DNA from: Botryosphaeria dothidea
Lineage: Eukaryota > Ascomycota > Dothideomycetes > Botryosphaeriales > Botryosphaeriaceae
NCBI GenBank assembly: GCA_011503125.2
Contig: WWBZ02000022.1
Coordinates: forward strand, 1,116,001-1,180,000
Direction: 5' to 3'
Length of the DNA stretch: 64,000 nt
The notes under the pieces are model-generated. The model did not search any database. It worked only from the letters and a program-made list of their open reading frames with translations, and had not been told where the DNA came from. The stretch's first letter is position 1; the number at the start of each line of letters is the position of its first letter. The position numbers and the translations under genes are program-made. Shown here one piece after another: positions 1 through 11,781 of the stretch.

Positions 1-650
1 TGTGCAATGTTTCTACCCCGCGCGCTATATGAATTGCCATGTGGGGCTCCCGCTCGTATCTCCGCTTTGTACTTGTGGCGATACGCGAGACTAGGCATTT
101 TTTCCGCCAACGAAATTGACCATAATTTATGGGCGCGAGATCCACTTTGTGGTGGGGTTGAGCAAAAAATCAAGAGAAGATCAGGCTAATGAATTGTCCA
201 CGCTATAAAGTCCTGTTAGCATCTCCTACAAACCGGTCTACCCTGCGAATGATCGCTCGGTTTCTCTTAGGACTGTCCCCCTTATTACATCGGCAACTAA
301 ACGTTTGTGGTGTTTCACCGATGTGCTAGTCGTGGAGCGAGAGGCGAAAATAGTTACTGCTTCGTAAATGTTTTGGCTAGATATGAAGATATTTTGATAG
401 GTGTGTGAGGAGTTTAGACTGACGAAGACTGAGAAGCTCTGGAACTTTGCGCATTTTGGAGTGTAGAGCTGTACGCTGGTAGTCTTGAAGAATTGACAGC
501 AATTTCAACTGGTTTATGAGCTTTCGTCGTCCGGTGCCTTGCCCACACCCTCAAGACGATTGGCTATCAAAGCCTTCAAAGCAAACAGCATCTCTCTTCC
601 CCGATGAACGACAGAAGTGCCACCAAAAAAAAAAAAAAGCAAAACAAATA
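1..650. other. Left-edge stretch without recognisable gene
   Basis: No convincing coding exon was found before about position 660. There is a run of 14 adenines near 626-639, just upstream of the degraded NACHT segment. The stretch may contain more of that relic, but nothing recognisable survives. Confidence 0.5.
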
Positions 651-654
651 ATGC

Positions 655-1518
655 AGACACAGACAAATCAGATTATGAAGAAAGTCAGGCCATGTTTTCT
701 CATCATTGATGCTCTTGATGAGTTTATGGGGAGCATGGTGTTGCGAGGCTCAAAGAGTGGCTTAATGAGCAGGAAAGTCGCCCAGGTATGAAGACGGTGG
801 TGACAAGCCGACCCGAGAAGAGAATTTTGAACATGATTGAGCACAGCCAATCTTCTCAGTTAAATCTCAGTCCTCTGATTCAGAAATCCAACAAAGACAT
901 CAAGCCGTTCGTCCAAAGACGACTGCAAGGCTCAAAGTACTTGAGAAGCCTTGAGGGCTTGCATGCTAGAATCGAGGAAAAGCTCGTGGCAAAGACAGAT
1001 GTGAGTATCTCTCTCAAACCTCAACTTTCCAATCGACCCTTGCAAGTCCCACGAGCACATAGCAATGACTTGTTATAAGAGCTGGTTCCGACATCCATCT
1101 TGTTTCAGATTCGCAAGAGACCTGTTTACATCTGGCATCGGAAAATGGGCACAGTGATGTTGTTGAGCTCTGCTGGAAAAGGGAGTCTCAGGTTGATCTG
1201 GCACGGTATCGGGATAGCCAAACTACACTTCATATAGCCATACAGAACGGCCACACAGACGTGGCGAAATCTCTGGCACGCATGGCATTCATCAACGCAA
1301 CCGATTACAAGGACCAAACTCCCTTGCATACAGCAACCCGTAAAAACGATCAAGAATTGGTTGATCCTCCCCCGGACGCCGATGCCGATGTTTGCGATCA
1401 GGATTCTAAACAGAAACCTCCGCTGAGTATTGCCACCAAACAGGGTCACGAGATTCTTCTTGGCACGTCTTCGGGAACAGGCAACGAAACGGCAACTGCG
1501 GCAGTCATCATCATTTGA
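655..1518 (+). pseudogene. NACHT-ankyrin (STAND/NLR-like) gene relic
   Basis: Fragments of a NACHT ATPase followed by ankyrin repeats, as in fungal STAND proteins that sense non-self. A Walker-B-like FLIIDALDE is encoded near 694-720. The reading frame then shifts: the continuation (EHGVARLKEW..., then TSRPE) is in another frame from about 730. A canonical intron at 1001-1107 (GTGAGT...TTTCAG) joins this frame exactly to ankyrin-type sequence (CLHLASENGH, TPLHTATRKND) running to a stop at 1518. The P-loop, the start and most of the ankyrin array are missing. The frameshift and the early stop argue for a pseudogene; a single-base sequencing error could explain only the first. Confidence 0.7.
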
Positions 1519-1763
1519 CGTTGATGAGATGGATGATGACGGGTGAGCTATACAGGTATCTCTGGCCTCCGGGTTGTCAAAGAGAACGCCTCGAAAGAGA
1601 TCTCCTCCTTTTCCTGTTCTTTTATTTCTTTGAATATGGCGTTGTACTTTTCCGGTCCAATATTTGACCCGATGTAAATACATATTCTCTTAGGTGTGGT
1701 ATCGACGTGCCGTGTTGGATCACACCGTCTCATGGCCCAATCGGAATTTGTTCTGGTCCAGCC

Positions 1764-3323
1764 TCAGGAAACTCGATTGAGCTGGAGTATGAGATGGTCA
1801 CCCCGTCCGAACCCAAAGTTTCCCTGACGGACAACCCTACGCCTTGGCAACAAAGTCTTTGCCCAATTGCATGTAGTTCCAGCAGACTTTAAGAAGACGT
1901 CAGCATTCAAAGCCCCCAGAAAGGGATTAGCATAGGAGAACCTACTCTGGAAGCCCAGATCCTGGCCGAAGTAGACCTTCATCAGGTCCTCGCCGTCCTG
2001 GGTGCCCTCCTCCGGACCATAAATCACCGCCTTCTTGCCGACAGCCAGGCCAATCACTGCAGGGAACTCGGAGAGCTCCTTCCAGGTGGGCTCGACACCG
2101 GCAACTTCCTTGAGCATGTGGGCGTGGACGTTTTCGGCGACGTACTGTCCCATATGCATGGCGCCGCCGCAGCGCCTGATGCCCGACCACGAGACGATGT
2201 CGCCGGCGGCGAAGTGGTACTGCGCGTTGGGCACGCTGTCCTGGAAGCGGAGCCTGTCTCGCAATCAGCATCACGCCACCGGTGGTTCGAGAGCGTACGT
2301 ACGAAGGGTGGACTTTCACGTAGCCCTCCTCGTCGAGGACCGCCTTGGGCAGGTACGACGAGGTCGGCACGCTCTTGGAGATGGCGTTGATGACATGGCC
2401 CGTGGTCAGGTGCGAGCCGTCCGACAGCGTCAGCTGGATGTGCGAAGAGCCGTCGGCCGCGGCCACGAGGTTGGTCTCGACGACCCTCTTGCCCAAGACG
2501 GTCTCGACGCCGGACTCGCGCACGACCTCGACGACGCGGTCCTTGAAGGCGTCGGGCAGCGGCTCGGAGGAGAGCAGCCTGTAGCGCGAGTGGACCAGCG
2601 TGACCTTGAGCTGCGGGTAGACCACCTTCAGCTCGGCCGCCATCTCAATGCCCACGGCGCCTGCACGACTCAAAACGTCAGAAGGGGAAAGAAGGGAAAT
2701 TGAGGTGGCCCCACATACCTCCGCCGATGACCACGACGCCTTCCCTGGCCGCGTCCTTGACGCTCTCGATGTGGGCGCCCACCTCGGCCAAATACGAGCT
2801 CCGGTCCAGCGACTGCGCCACGACCGGCCAGGCGCGCTTCAGGCCGGAACCGGCGACGAGGTAGTCGTAGGACTCGTCGAACTGCTCCTCGCTGCCCGTC
2901 CTGGAGATGGTGGCCGACTTCTTCGCCAGGTCGACGGCCACGACGCTGCCGTGCAGGTGGCGCACGCCGGGTGCCTTCAGCGCGGGCACGTCGGCGAACT
3001 TGACCCACGCCTTGGGCGCGAAGTCGTCCGACACGTGCGCGAGCGGCGTCGATATCAGGTGCACTGCGGAGGCATTGTCAGTGGCCGACGGGTTTCCGTT
3101 CGGTTTCTGCGGACGTACGGAAGCCATCGCGCTCGTCCACCAGCGTGATCTCCACGGGAATTTTCTGGGCTGGCGGAGCGGAATCCGGCAGGAAACGAGC
3201 GGACTTGCCGTGGCACAGGTCCAGCAGGTTTAGCGAGGCGGCGAGGCCGGCGTACGAGCCGCCAACGACCAGCACCTTGAAGGGCTGTTGGCGCGCGCCG
3301 TTTGTGATGGTGCTGGAGGCCAT
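1764..3323 (-). CDS. AIF/AMID-like FAD-dependent NAD(P)H oxidoreductase
   Basis: Model: complement(join(1764..2253,2303..2660,2719..3063,3119..3323)), 465 aa, four exons. The product belongs to the pyridine nucleotide-disulphide oxidoreductase fold, close to apoptosis-inducing factor homologue AMID/FSP1: an FAD enzyme using NAD(P)H, often membrane-associated. An N-terminal FAD-binding motif GGSYAG lies about 20 residues from the start. A second Rossmann motif, GGGAVG (NAD(P)H site), is restored when the 2661-2718 intron is removed. The late FAD motif appears as FAAGDIVSWSG. No signal peptide is seen. The start was chosen at the ATG just before the FAD motif because upstream codons in frame look like leader sequence. 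Introns are 55, 58 and 49 nt with GTACGT or GTATGT donors. Substrate is unknown; ferroptosis-suppressor-like quinone reduction is possible. Confidence 0.85.
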
Positions 3324-4314
3324 TGTGAGTCGAGGAGAAGCCGGGCGAGAAGAGGGAGATTGCTCGAAGGAGAAAACCCATACGTACCGTCGGCCGCTAC
3401 ATATCCTCAGAAAAGCACTCCGGTCGGCGGCATTCAGCAGGCAGGATCCACTCGGATTGCGAAATGCTCGAGCGTGGACGGAACGGAGGTGTACTACCGA
3501 TATCGGGTTGGCGCGGCTCAGACGGGCCACATGGCGCCCTGCGGCCACTCGATCCTCGGCTGGAGTGCCAATAAAGTTATCAGATGGCGGGTAATAATCT
3601 GATGGAGCCGGGGGGAGCGAACGAAGGGTGCGCCTTGCTCGGCTTTAAGAGAGACGGTGGGGCCAACTCACCGTGCGCCCAACAGTGCCGGAACTGCCCT
3701 TGCCGAGCGTATGTGAAGGGCCTGTGGCTTTTGCCAGACTCGCTAATGACTCGATGGCGGCATACCGACATCGCCCGCGTTGCGAGGGACGAGTGCATGG
3801 CCATCACTGTTGGCGAGCATGTGTTGCGCTGATCGCAGGCGGATTTGGCAGGGCCAAGCAGTCGCCGAACAAGGCGGGCCTGTCTTTATTTATGGTGCGC
3901 TCGCTACGAGTGTTGCCAGTCCTCGCCGTAGTCGGAGTCCTATCATCGGAGCCTTCCCCATGCTCTTATGTAAGGTCACACTGACGTTTTAAACGCCCGC
4001 AGAGCACTTGGTTGGAGAAGCTGTCGGAGATACCGAGTAGATCTACGTCCAGCCTTGCGTGTCAGACACACACGCTTTATATCACGCAGTGATGCTTCAT
4101 CCACGCGCACTGTTCACCCCTGAAAGATCGCAAGCAGGTCAAAATAGACTACACAGATCCAGATTGACGGGAGATCAGCAAGCCGTCACTCTCCTCATCC
4201 CGACCCTCTGGTTGGACTCCGCCTCCACAAAAGCGGGACCGAACTGCAATCATGCCATGTCAACTGGTTTGTGCACTGCTAGTAGATTGTACTGAAAAGA
4301 CCTCTCGCCCGGCG
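3324..4314. other. Intergenic stretch, about 1 kb
   Basis: Lies between the 5' end of the AIF-like gene and the 3' end of the RNA-end-processing gene, so it should hold the promoter of the former. Only short chance reading frames were seen; no motif stands out. Confidence 0.5.
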
Positions 4315-7300
4315 TTAGCCATTCCCGGAAAGGATGTCCAGTCTGGCCTCTCTGTCCCAGACCCTGACACCGTCCGACCTCCGCTTGAAGTACAGGATCC
4401 GATGCTGCGGGATGAACTCCTCATCCGTCTGCTCCACCTTCCACCGATCAAGCGCAGTCTCCCGGGTACCCAGGAACCGGTCAATGTATCCGACAACGTA
4501 ATCAGCGCTGTTGAGATTCGGGTCCCAGCGTAGCCGATTCATGATGTCGGTTGCCGGGCGGAGCTTCTTGCCCGTCTTGGAAGAGGCTTCGGCCTGAACT
4601 ACCATCTCGGAAACGAGGGGCGTCTCTTCAGACTCCTCAGGTGCAGGCAGCTGGTCCACATCTTCCTCCTCCTCATCATCCCCCTCATCTTCAAACTCCC
4701 AGCTGTCTTCCATGTCATTCCCCCAGTCGTTGGAGTCGACAACGAGATCTTCCAACTTGGAGCGACTGACATGCTCGACATCGATCCAAGCCGAAGCGGC
4801 GTCGAAAAAGGCCTCGTTGCCACGAACTTGGTCCGAAAATCGTTCCAAAACCTGATCGAGCTTGTTCTGCGCCAGCTTCCGGTCAGCCTCTGTCTTGGAG
4901 CTCGACTCAACATCTTGTCGTCTCGCAAGTCCGACGAGGTAGCATCCGTGTCGGTCTCCTTTCTCGTGGCTGCCGTCCCGAGTGAACCGCGCCGGCCACA
5001 TGCGTGCATGGATCTCCGGAACTTTCCTGTTCATATCTACGGAAAACAATTGTTAGAAACGCAGGAGTCAACGGACACGTTCAAGCAAACTTACCAACGA
5101 GCAACATCGGACACCGGCTCTCCACCCACCCAACCAACTGCCTCCCCTTCACCGAGCTCGACCCCCAATACTGCACATCGATGCGGACGTAGCTCTTAAA
5201 AGCGCCCAGGAACTCCGCCGCCCCCGCACCGTCCCCACCCACAACATCCGCCCAAGAAGCGCCAGACCCTTCCCCCGCTCGCGTGACGACCTCGCTCGCG
5301 CGCCGCAGCTCCTCCACGACCACCCCGACCGCCGGCACGCTCGCCGCCCTCGCCACATTCACCCGGGGCACGTGATACCCCAGCACAACCATCGGCTCGC
5401 CCGCGCCCCTCTGATGCGCCCTGCCCGTCCTCTTCCTCAGCGGATCCTCGACGACAGCCCCCGCCCAGTCGAACCGCGCGTAGTGCGCGAAGAACGCGCA
5501 CACCAGCGTCGCGGCGGTGAGTTCGCCGCCCAGCAGCTTCGCGACGCGGTCCAGCATCAGCGCGACATGCGTGCCGCTGAGGTACCCGAAGCGCGCGGCG
5601 TAGATGCCGCGCGCGGTCGCCCACGCGACGAGGAGGCGGTAGGCCGTCCGGAAGGCGGCCGGGTCGGGCGTTGTGGACTGCAGGTGGGCGAGGTCGCGGA
5701 CGGCTTTGAGCTTGGACAGGGTGGTGAGGGGGAGGGAGAAGAGAGGGTCGGTCGGGGGGAGAGCGAGCGGGGTGGGCCAGCAGTTTGCGGTCAGTTTTGT
5801 GTGGGAGGGGGAGGAGGAGGAGGAGGGGGGGGCTTACCAGCTGGCGATGCGCGCGGCGGCGCAGTATTGGAGGTCGATGCGGATGCCGTGGATGGCGAGC
5901 TCGAGCATGGTGCCTGAGTGGGCTTCGACTTTGCGGAGGATGCGGACGCCTCGGGTGGCGGCGGCTTTGAGATGGCGGACTGCGAGGGTGAAGAAGGTCT
6001 TGGTGCTGATGGAGCTGATGCAGAGGCAGTCGATGTCTGATGCGGTGTTCCAGGCATCGAGGCCGTATGAACCGACGGGGACGATGACCAGTGGGATCTT
6101 GTTGTCCGCGGTTGCCAGTGACCGGAGCGTTCTCTCTAGGAGAGTCAAGACCTCCTTTCGTTTGGTTGCGTCCTCTGCTGTGGGGAATGTTGAATGGCCT
6201 TTGATGAAATTCTGCAGGGCTCCATTATCCAATCCCGGTGGAGGAGTGACTCCAGGTATGCGCTGTAGCTGCGTGCCTTCTATTGCTGGAGATCTGGTGA
6301 GTCGGGCCGTAGCTCGAACTCCCCAGTGGTCACTTCCACAGCGCTGCTCATCGCCCCCAGGGTATCCGAACATGTTGAAGCTGGCGACTTCTAGAAGATC
6401 CTCATCTTTGACAAGAATCCTATCATATCTTTGAGGTCTGTGAGTAAGGCCATGGCCAACAATCTCCGCAGCCAGTGGATTTGAACTCGGATCGAATGTT
6501 GCACCCTCTTCACCCTCAGCCAAGTCACCATCTTCGTTAGCAACTTCGTGAGGTCGAGTGGCTGTCCAGGCATCCATCAAACCTGCTTCCGAAAGAAGTT
6601 GCTCCAAGCTCTGCAGAGTCCGAGCTGTCTGCGGGGAAATGGATAATGTTTTAATTGCATCATTGATGGTCCGCGTCGAGGTAGTCATGTTGAAATCTCC
6701 AGCAACAACCCATGGTGATTCCGGATAGGATTGCGACAAGTGGCCCACAAGTGTGCGTAGTTGACTCTTCTTGGCCGCAACGGACCCATCCGTGAGGCCG
6801 CAAGTCAGGTGCAGACCAGCAATAATGAGCGGAAGAAAAGTGCCCGAGTCTTTGATCTTTCCGATGCTCTTCAACTCAACGACAAGCGCACCTTTGTGGC
6901 GCCTTTCGAATGGTACCATTTTCCATTCGAAATTCCAACGAGACAAGATGACAATATTGCGCAGGCTGAGTAACGGTCCGATTTCTTCTTGATCGGGCGG
7001 AGCATGAGAGGCGTACGGCCAAAGCTTCCGTGCTTCCTCGTCTCGGAGAAGGTAACAGAGGAAGTCATCGGACACCTCCTGAAGGACGACGACATCCGCA
7101 CGAGCAGAATCGGCGAGGAGTGCTTGAACCAAAATCTCGAAGCGCTCGAAAGCAGGTGGGTAGATGGAGTCGACAAGAACATTATAGCTGGATATCCTGA
7201 ACGATGGCGGCATCGTCTGGGGTATCGCGGCTGTCGTTGCGGAGGGTAGCCAGGAAGCGGAAAATGAATCGAAGCGGTACGTCGTCCCGGCCTGGACCTT

Positions 7301-7918
7301 GGAATCGCCGGCCGAAGACTCTGCAATGAACTGCAAAGATGATCGGGCTTCCTCCTCGAAAGCGTCGTCTTCCGAGATCTGGATCGTTTTCCATACTCGC
7401 ATCACATGGTCCTCCCCTCTTACCAGGATCGCCAACTCTCTCAGAGGCCACTCGATGGCTGGGAGCAGGCGCGCCTTGGCCTGCAAAGAATCTCGCAGCT
7501 CATCATTTCCAGCTTGACCGACGGTCAGGTGAGGGTTGTATGCTTGGGTGGCATCCCGCTGAAATTTGGCCAAAAGCGCACTTCGAATGCGTTGCAGATG
7601 CTCGTCGTCTTTGGGGCGGATGAAGATGGTGCTGCTATGCTTGTGCGTGAAATATCCCGTTTCACTAAGCTTAAGTTTTGACACGCCCAGTCCTGATTTA
7701 CTCAGTGCCGAATGGATAAAAGATATGGCCACAGGTAATGATTCCGGATGAACGAAAGGGTAAACAAGGTTGACATGGGCAGGCCATTTCTGGTACGCTT
7801 TGTCGTAGGCCGTGCGCAGTGTGTTTACATGCTCGACCAGGTGCGCAGGCGGAAGGATCGCGAGTGCGGTTTGATAAGAAGTAAGTTCGGGAGTGGTGTG
7901 TGTGGGAATTTCAGCCAT
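4315..7918 (-). CDS. Multidomain RNA-end processing protein: 2H phosphoesterase + EEP nuclease + nucleotidyltransferase + MJ1316 domain
   Basis: Model: complement(join(4315..5036,5095..5777,5838..7918)), 1161 aa. Residues about 1-190 form a 2H phosphoesterase with HVN (H48) and HLT (H130). Residues about 238-540 form an endonuclease/exonuclease/phosphatase domain with E281, H370, D408/N410 and the SDHW end motif (D530, H531). Residues about 560-900 form a poly(A)-polymerase-like nucleotidyltransferase with GS at 616-617, DxD at 628-630 and the third Asp in RIDLQYC (D682). The last 80 residues match the MJ1316/DUF504 RNA cyclic-group end recognition domain (LRWDP...VGYIDRF...IPQHRI). All catalytic residues expected for three enzymes are present. 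A Glu/Asp-rich linker precedes MJ1316. I infer healing of 2',3'-cyclic-phosphate RNA ends followed by trimming or tailing. The second exon joins through a GT-TG intron (5778-5837); without it the protein stops after residue 694. No targeting signal was seen. Confidence 0.85.
5778..5837 (-). other. Apparent non-canonical GT-TG intron
   Basis: On the minus strand the donor is GTAAGC, and a good branch site (CTGAC) lies about 15 nt before the inferred 3' end. The acceptor must end in CTG: there is no AG between the donor and the conserved downstream exon, which begins with WPTPL and continues into PTDPLFSLPL. Two placements three bases apart (exon starting at 5777 or 5780) both keep the frame. 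The 5' half is a pure pyrimidine run on the gene strand. Confidence 0.6.
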
Positions 7919-10199
7919 GTCGAGAAGAGGGTATCCGGACGAAGAATTGGTTGTTGTACTTGAGGCTCATGATGGAGCGCAACCTAAAGACATATAATGG
8001 ACACAGTGAACATGACCATGTGTTGCGGGCTGTGCTTGTGGCTGTACAGTGGACCATGGTCGTGACTGTTGTTGTTTCGATTGACGACGGTGGTGAGTCA
8101 AGGGAGGAGAATACGAGCAAACAGTGGGGGTCGCGTGAGTCAGCGCATCACCGGATTACCGAAAATGGAAAGATCGTTTTCCGACACCGCCGTCACCGTC
8201 CGATAAGCTGTTTTGTGACTCTCTGATTGCCATTAGAATTTGCCTACTATGGTAACTTCATGAAAAAGCCCAAAGAAGCATGAACCACATGGAGGCAAAT
8301 GCAATGGGGTCCGTACAAAAAAGTGCGAGCTCATTGCATCTGAGTGGTTCGGCATTGATGCAGCCTCCTCCCGCTAAAATCACGCATTGACATGGGCTCC
8401 GGCTGCACTTACATGACATACACTAAAATCAATATTATATCATGTTAAGTTTTGGGCGGTCGGAGATCCGTTACTAACACGAAGCTGCGGCTATGCTGTG
8501 TACCGGTAAGACCACGTGATCAACGATACTTGTTGCACTATCCTCTCTGACATGTTTCGCATTGGGTCCGTAGCCTCCGTAGGGGTCGAGAATCACTCCG
8601 AATGTCGAGCACAGCAGCATATGGGGGCGCCATACGTATCATGTTGAGCCTTGCGGACATTGTCTTCGGTATCGGTGAAGTGGTCGGCAGCCGCGATTTT
8701 GAGACATCCGGAACACAGTTTACGCATACTCAGCTGCCTATTTCGAAAGCCCGGTCGGGGCTGAATTCAAGATCATCGACTTTGAGTGAAGGACACAAAA
8801 GAGGAACCCGGGGGCATTGTTAAAGAAGCTGATGATTCGCTAGCCAAAGACTATAAGCCGGCGAGATGTTTCCGTTTCTTAAATCTGGTGCATGTTCGAT
8901 ACAAGGAGATACAGCATACGTTCCCTAGCGAAGATGTCTATTTCACTGAAAACGGCGAATACAGACGATGTCTCAAATCTGGCTGGACGCGCTGTGCGGG
9001 GCTGACGATTGCTTCGCCGAAAAGCACCTTCTCCAGCGGCAGTATTGACGCCAGAATGTCTTGCTATGTGTTTCTGACTCAACCTCGCCGAGATCTCCGC
9101 TTTTTCAGTGATGGGGCGAAGAGCATACAGCATGAGACATACACAGCTCTTTGCAAGTATGTCAGACCTACGCCCCCATCGGAGGGCCTTGCAGCAGTGC
9201 GGCGAGCGAAAAAAAAAAAACAAGCAAGAGCACAACGCGGTGTGAATGCTGTGTAGTTGAAGTTCGCATCGGATCCCCAAGGTCTGCTTCTGTTGTATCA
9301 CATGGTTTCGTCAGCACAAAGGTAAATTCCGTACTCAAACGTTCGTTTAGATTTCAACGTGTTGCCCTATAAGACCGCCCGAAAATAGATGTGATTTTCC
9401 ATGCGAATATATTCAGAGCTGGACGAGGAAACTAATTATGTATATTGATGAGAGGAAGCTAGAGTTTAGTGTAGAACAAAGATTGATCGGCTGTTGCGTT
9501 GAACGTACAGGTACAAAAGTTTGTCTCACTCGACCCCACATGAAGTTTTGTGTTGTGGAACTTCATGGCGACCTGCAGGCGAAACTGCATATTCAAGCAA
9601 AGTTTGTGCGCCCGACACATAAAGGGCTGAAGCACCCACGTGGTTTAGTCGAAGGAGATGACGTTGAGTGAGCTTTGGGGCTGAGCCAGCTGGCGATGTT
9701 GGTCTTAGTAGAGTCGCTGACGCTCTTACCCGGCGAAGTAGTCTCACAAGGACTTCCGTGAACGCGTACCCCGCAATTTACACACATGCTTATGCTGTCT
9801 CGGAGCGTCGGACAAGTTGTTTTTGGAGAGGTACCGACAAGCATCTCAACTAAGCCGCCCTAAGAAGCTTGCGTGGCCGTCACTCACTGAGGCTCCGACT
9901 CTCCGCGTCATGGGGCTGATCGACAGTTCTGATACAAGCAGCTACTTTCTGAGCTGCTCAGTATGTAGGCTCCGAAAATAGCATCTCCGCAGTGGATGGT
10001 GGTACAGAGCTTTCTTCAACCGCACCGTGCAAAACATACGCCTCATCCACCATAATAAATAGATGCTGCCCAGCACCCATTCCAGCTCCAGCACAACATC
10101 ACTCACTTCTCCATTCAAGAAAGCACACGGTCTTACCTTTTCTTATAATCTTAATCCGGCACTTGCTGTTCTTAATATCTGATCAAGAAAGCCTTCAAA
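7919..10199. other. Intergenic stretch, about 2.3 kb (divergent promoters)
   Basis: Separates two divergently transcribed genes. An AATAAATAG TATA-like sequence near 10053-10062 and a pyrimidine-rich stretch lie before the LsdA-like start. A CACGTG palindrome (E-box type) is at 8513-8518. The open frame at about 8786-9256 lacks an ATG near its start and resembles nothing known, so no gene is called. Confidence 0.5.
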
Positions 10200-11474
10200 A
10201 TGCACTCCAAATCCTCCGCTGCCTTCCTCCTGGGGTTGGCTTCTTCTTCTATTGTCTCTGCAATTCCGGTTGCTAGCACCCCAGCCGCTGGCACCCCCGT
10301 CGGAACCCCCGTCAACACTCCCAGCTACCAGTATTCGACCCCGAGTCCCAACCAGGCCGATTACAAGGACCACGGCCACAGCAGCTCAGCTCCCACGACA
10401 GGAAATGTCATCACCGTCAGCTACGATGTCTCGCCGATCCCGACTGAAGTCCACCCTGATGGGAACAAATTCCGCTTTCCTCTGTCCAACGACTTCCCCA
10501 ACCCCGACCAAGACGAGATCGATGACATTCAGGAGATCGCTGGCGGGACCCTCCCCAACGGAGGCGGCGGTGCTCCTCCGAGTGCGGATGCACTCACTTC
10601 ACTCCGACTCATTGCTTTCAACGAGCTCTTCGAGGTTGCATTCTTCACCGACCTTCTGAAGAACATCACCGAAAACGTTCCTGGCTATGGCGTGAAAGAG
10701 GCCACCAAGCTCAACATTGACCTCGATGACCTGATCATCATCCTCGCCACGGTCCAGGCTCAAGAGGAACTCCACGAGCTGAACGCCAACGGAGCTCTTG
10801 CGAAGAACAACGCCGGACCCATCCAGCCGTGCGAGTACGTCTTCGGCGTCGACAACCTGAAGGACGCCATCGCCACCGCCGCCACCTTCACCGACGTCGT
10901 CCTGGGCACGCTCCAAGACGTCGAGAACGACTTCGGCCTCAGCGGCGACATCGGGCTGATCCGCGGCGTCGCCAGCGTCATCGGCCAGGAGGGCGAGCAG
11001 AACGGCTTCTACCGCCTCTTCCAAGGCAAGCGGCCCTCCGCCGAGCCGTTCCTCACCGCGAGCACGCGCGAGTTCGCCTTCTCGGCGCTGAACCAGAACT
11101 TCGTGGTGCCCGGCACGTGCCCCAACATCGACACCATCGACCTCCCCATCTTCGAGCCGCTGAAGCAGATCGGCATGGCCCAGCCCAAGGACAGCATTGT
11201 CACCTTCCAGATCAACGTCAACGGCACCGTCGACGTCAAGGACCTGTCGCTCGTCCTGATCAACGGCCAGAACCTGCCCATCATCGAGAAGCTCCAAAAC
11301 GTCAAGAAGCTGGACCACGGCGTCATCCAGTTCGACGCCGCCTTCCCCTTCGACACCAACCTCCTCTTCGGCCTCACCATCGCCGTCGTCACCAACACGG
11401 ACAAGGGTCTGACGGATGTCGACAAGGTCGCTGACGCCACCGTCTTCGGTCCCGCCTTGATCGAGGTGAACTGA
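10200..11474 (+). CDS. lsdA: LsdA-like secreted protein, ferritin-like fold (late sexual development family)
   Basis: Uninterrupted frame of 424 aa. The first about 21 residues are a clear signal peptide (hydrophobic core AAFLLGLASS, small residues before the cut). A Pro/Thr/Ser-rich linker with short PAAGTPVGTPVNTP-type repeats follows, then a conserved helical domain. That domain carries Glu/His-rich helices (FNELFEVAFF, QAQEELHEL, GQEGEQNGFYR) as in the Ferritin_2-like domain of LsdA/Rds1-type proteins. Aspergillus lsdA is expressed in late sexual development and represses it under salt; a stress or developmental role here is inferred from family only. Codon third positions are strongly C/G, suggesting high expression. 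The symbol is given by family similarity, not proven orthology. Confidence 0.8.
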   Translation: MHSKSSAAFLLGLASSSIVSAIPVASTPAAGTPVGTPVNTPSYQYSTPSPNQADYKDHGHSSSAPTTGNVITVSYDVSPIPTEVHPDGNKFRFPLSNDFPNPDQDEIDDIQEIAGGTLPNGGGGAPPSADALTSLRLIAFNELFEVAFFTDLLKNITENVPGYGVKEATKLNIDLDDLIIILATVQAQEELHELNANGALAKNNAGPIQPCEYVFGVDNLKDAIATAATFTDVVLGTLQDVENDFGLSGDIGLIRGVASVIGQEGEQNGFYRLFQGKRPSAEPFLTASTREFAFSALNQNFVVPGTCPNIDTIDLPIFEPLKQIGMAQPKDSIVTFQINVNGTVDVKDLSLVLINGQNLPIIEKLQNVKKLDHGVIQFDAAFPFDTNLLFGLTIAVVTNTDKGLTDVDKVADATVFGPALIEVN

Positions 11475-11781
11475 TTTGCTGCCGCTTCAGGAGCCAGTCC
11501 CAGCAACTTTGGAGTTTCCCGGCATATGCACAGTGGTCCCTCCCATCCATGAATTCTCTTCGCATCTTGTATTTGCCGCACTGATTTTGCATGTCTTCTC
11601 ACGAATGGGCGCGGAGGAAAAGCCTGGCCAATGTTATACCGTCAGCATCGCGTAAGCAACATTGCATGCTATGACACGATCGTTACACCTTGTTTTCATT
11701 TAATCTTGTATCTTGAGAATAAAGGAGTTCTTCTTTAGAATAATATGAAATATGTTGTCAGTTGTTCAACAAGTCGTCCAA
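11475..11781. other. Short convergent intergenic region
   Basis: Holds the 3' ends of the LsdA-like gene (+) and the ABC transporter relic (-). An AATAAA-like signal (GAATAAAGG) occurs near 11717-11725. Nothing else is evident. Confidence 0.5.

Noticed and set aside
8786..9256. Plus-strand frame of 156 codons
   Set aside because: No ATG near its start, no motif, and not supported by splice signals.
10599..11318. Minus-strand frame of 239 codons opposite the LsdA-like gene
   Set aside because: Acidic, low-complexity shadow of a high-GC coding strand; the sense strand has a signal peptide and family motifs.
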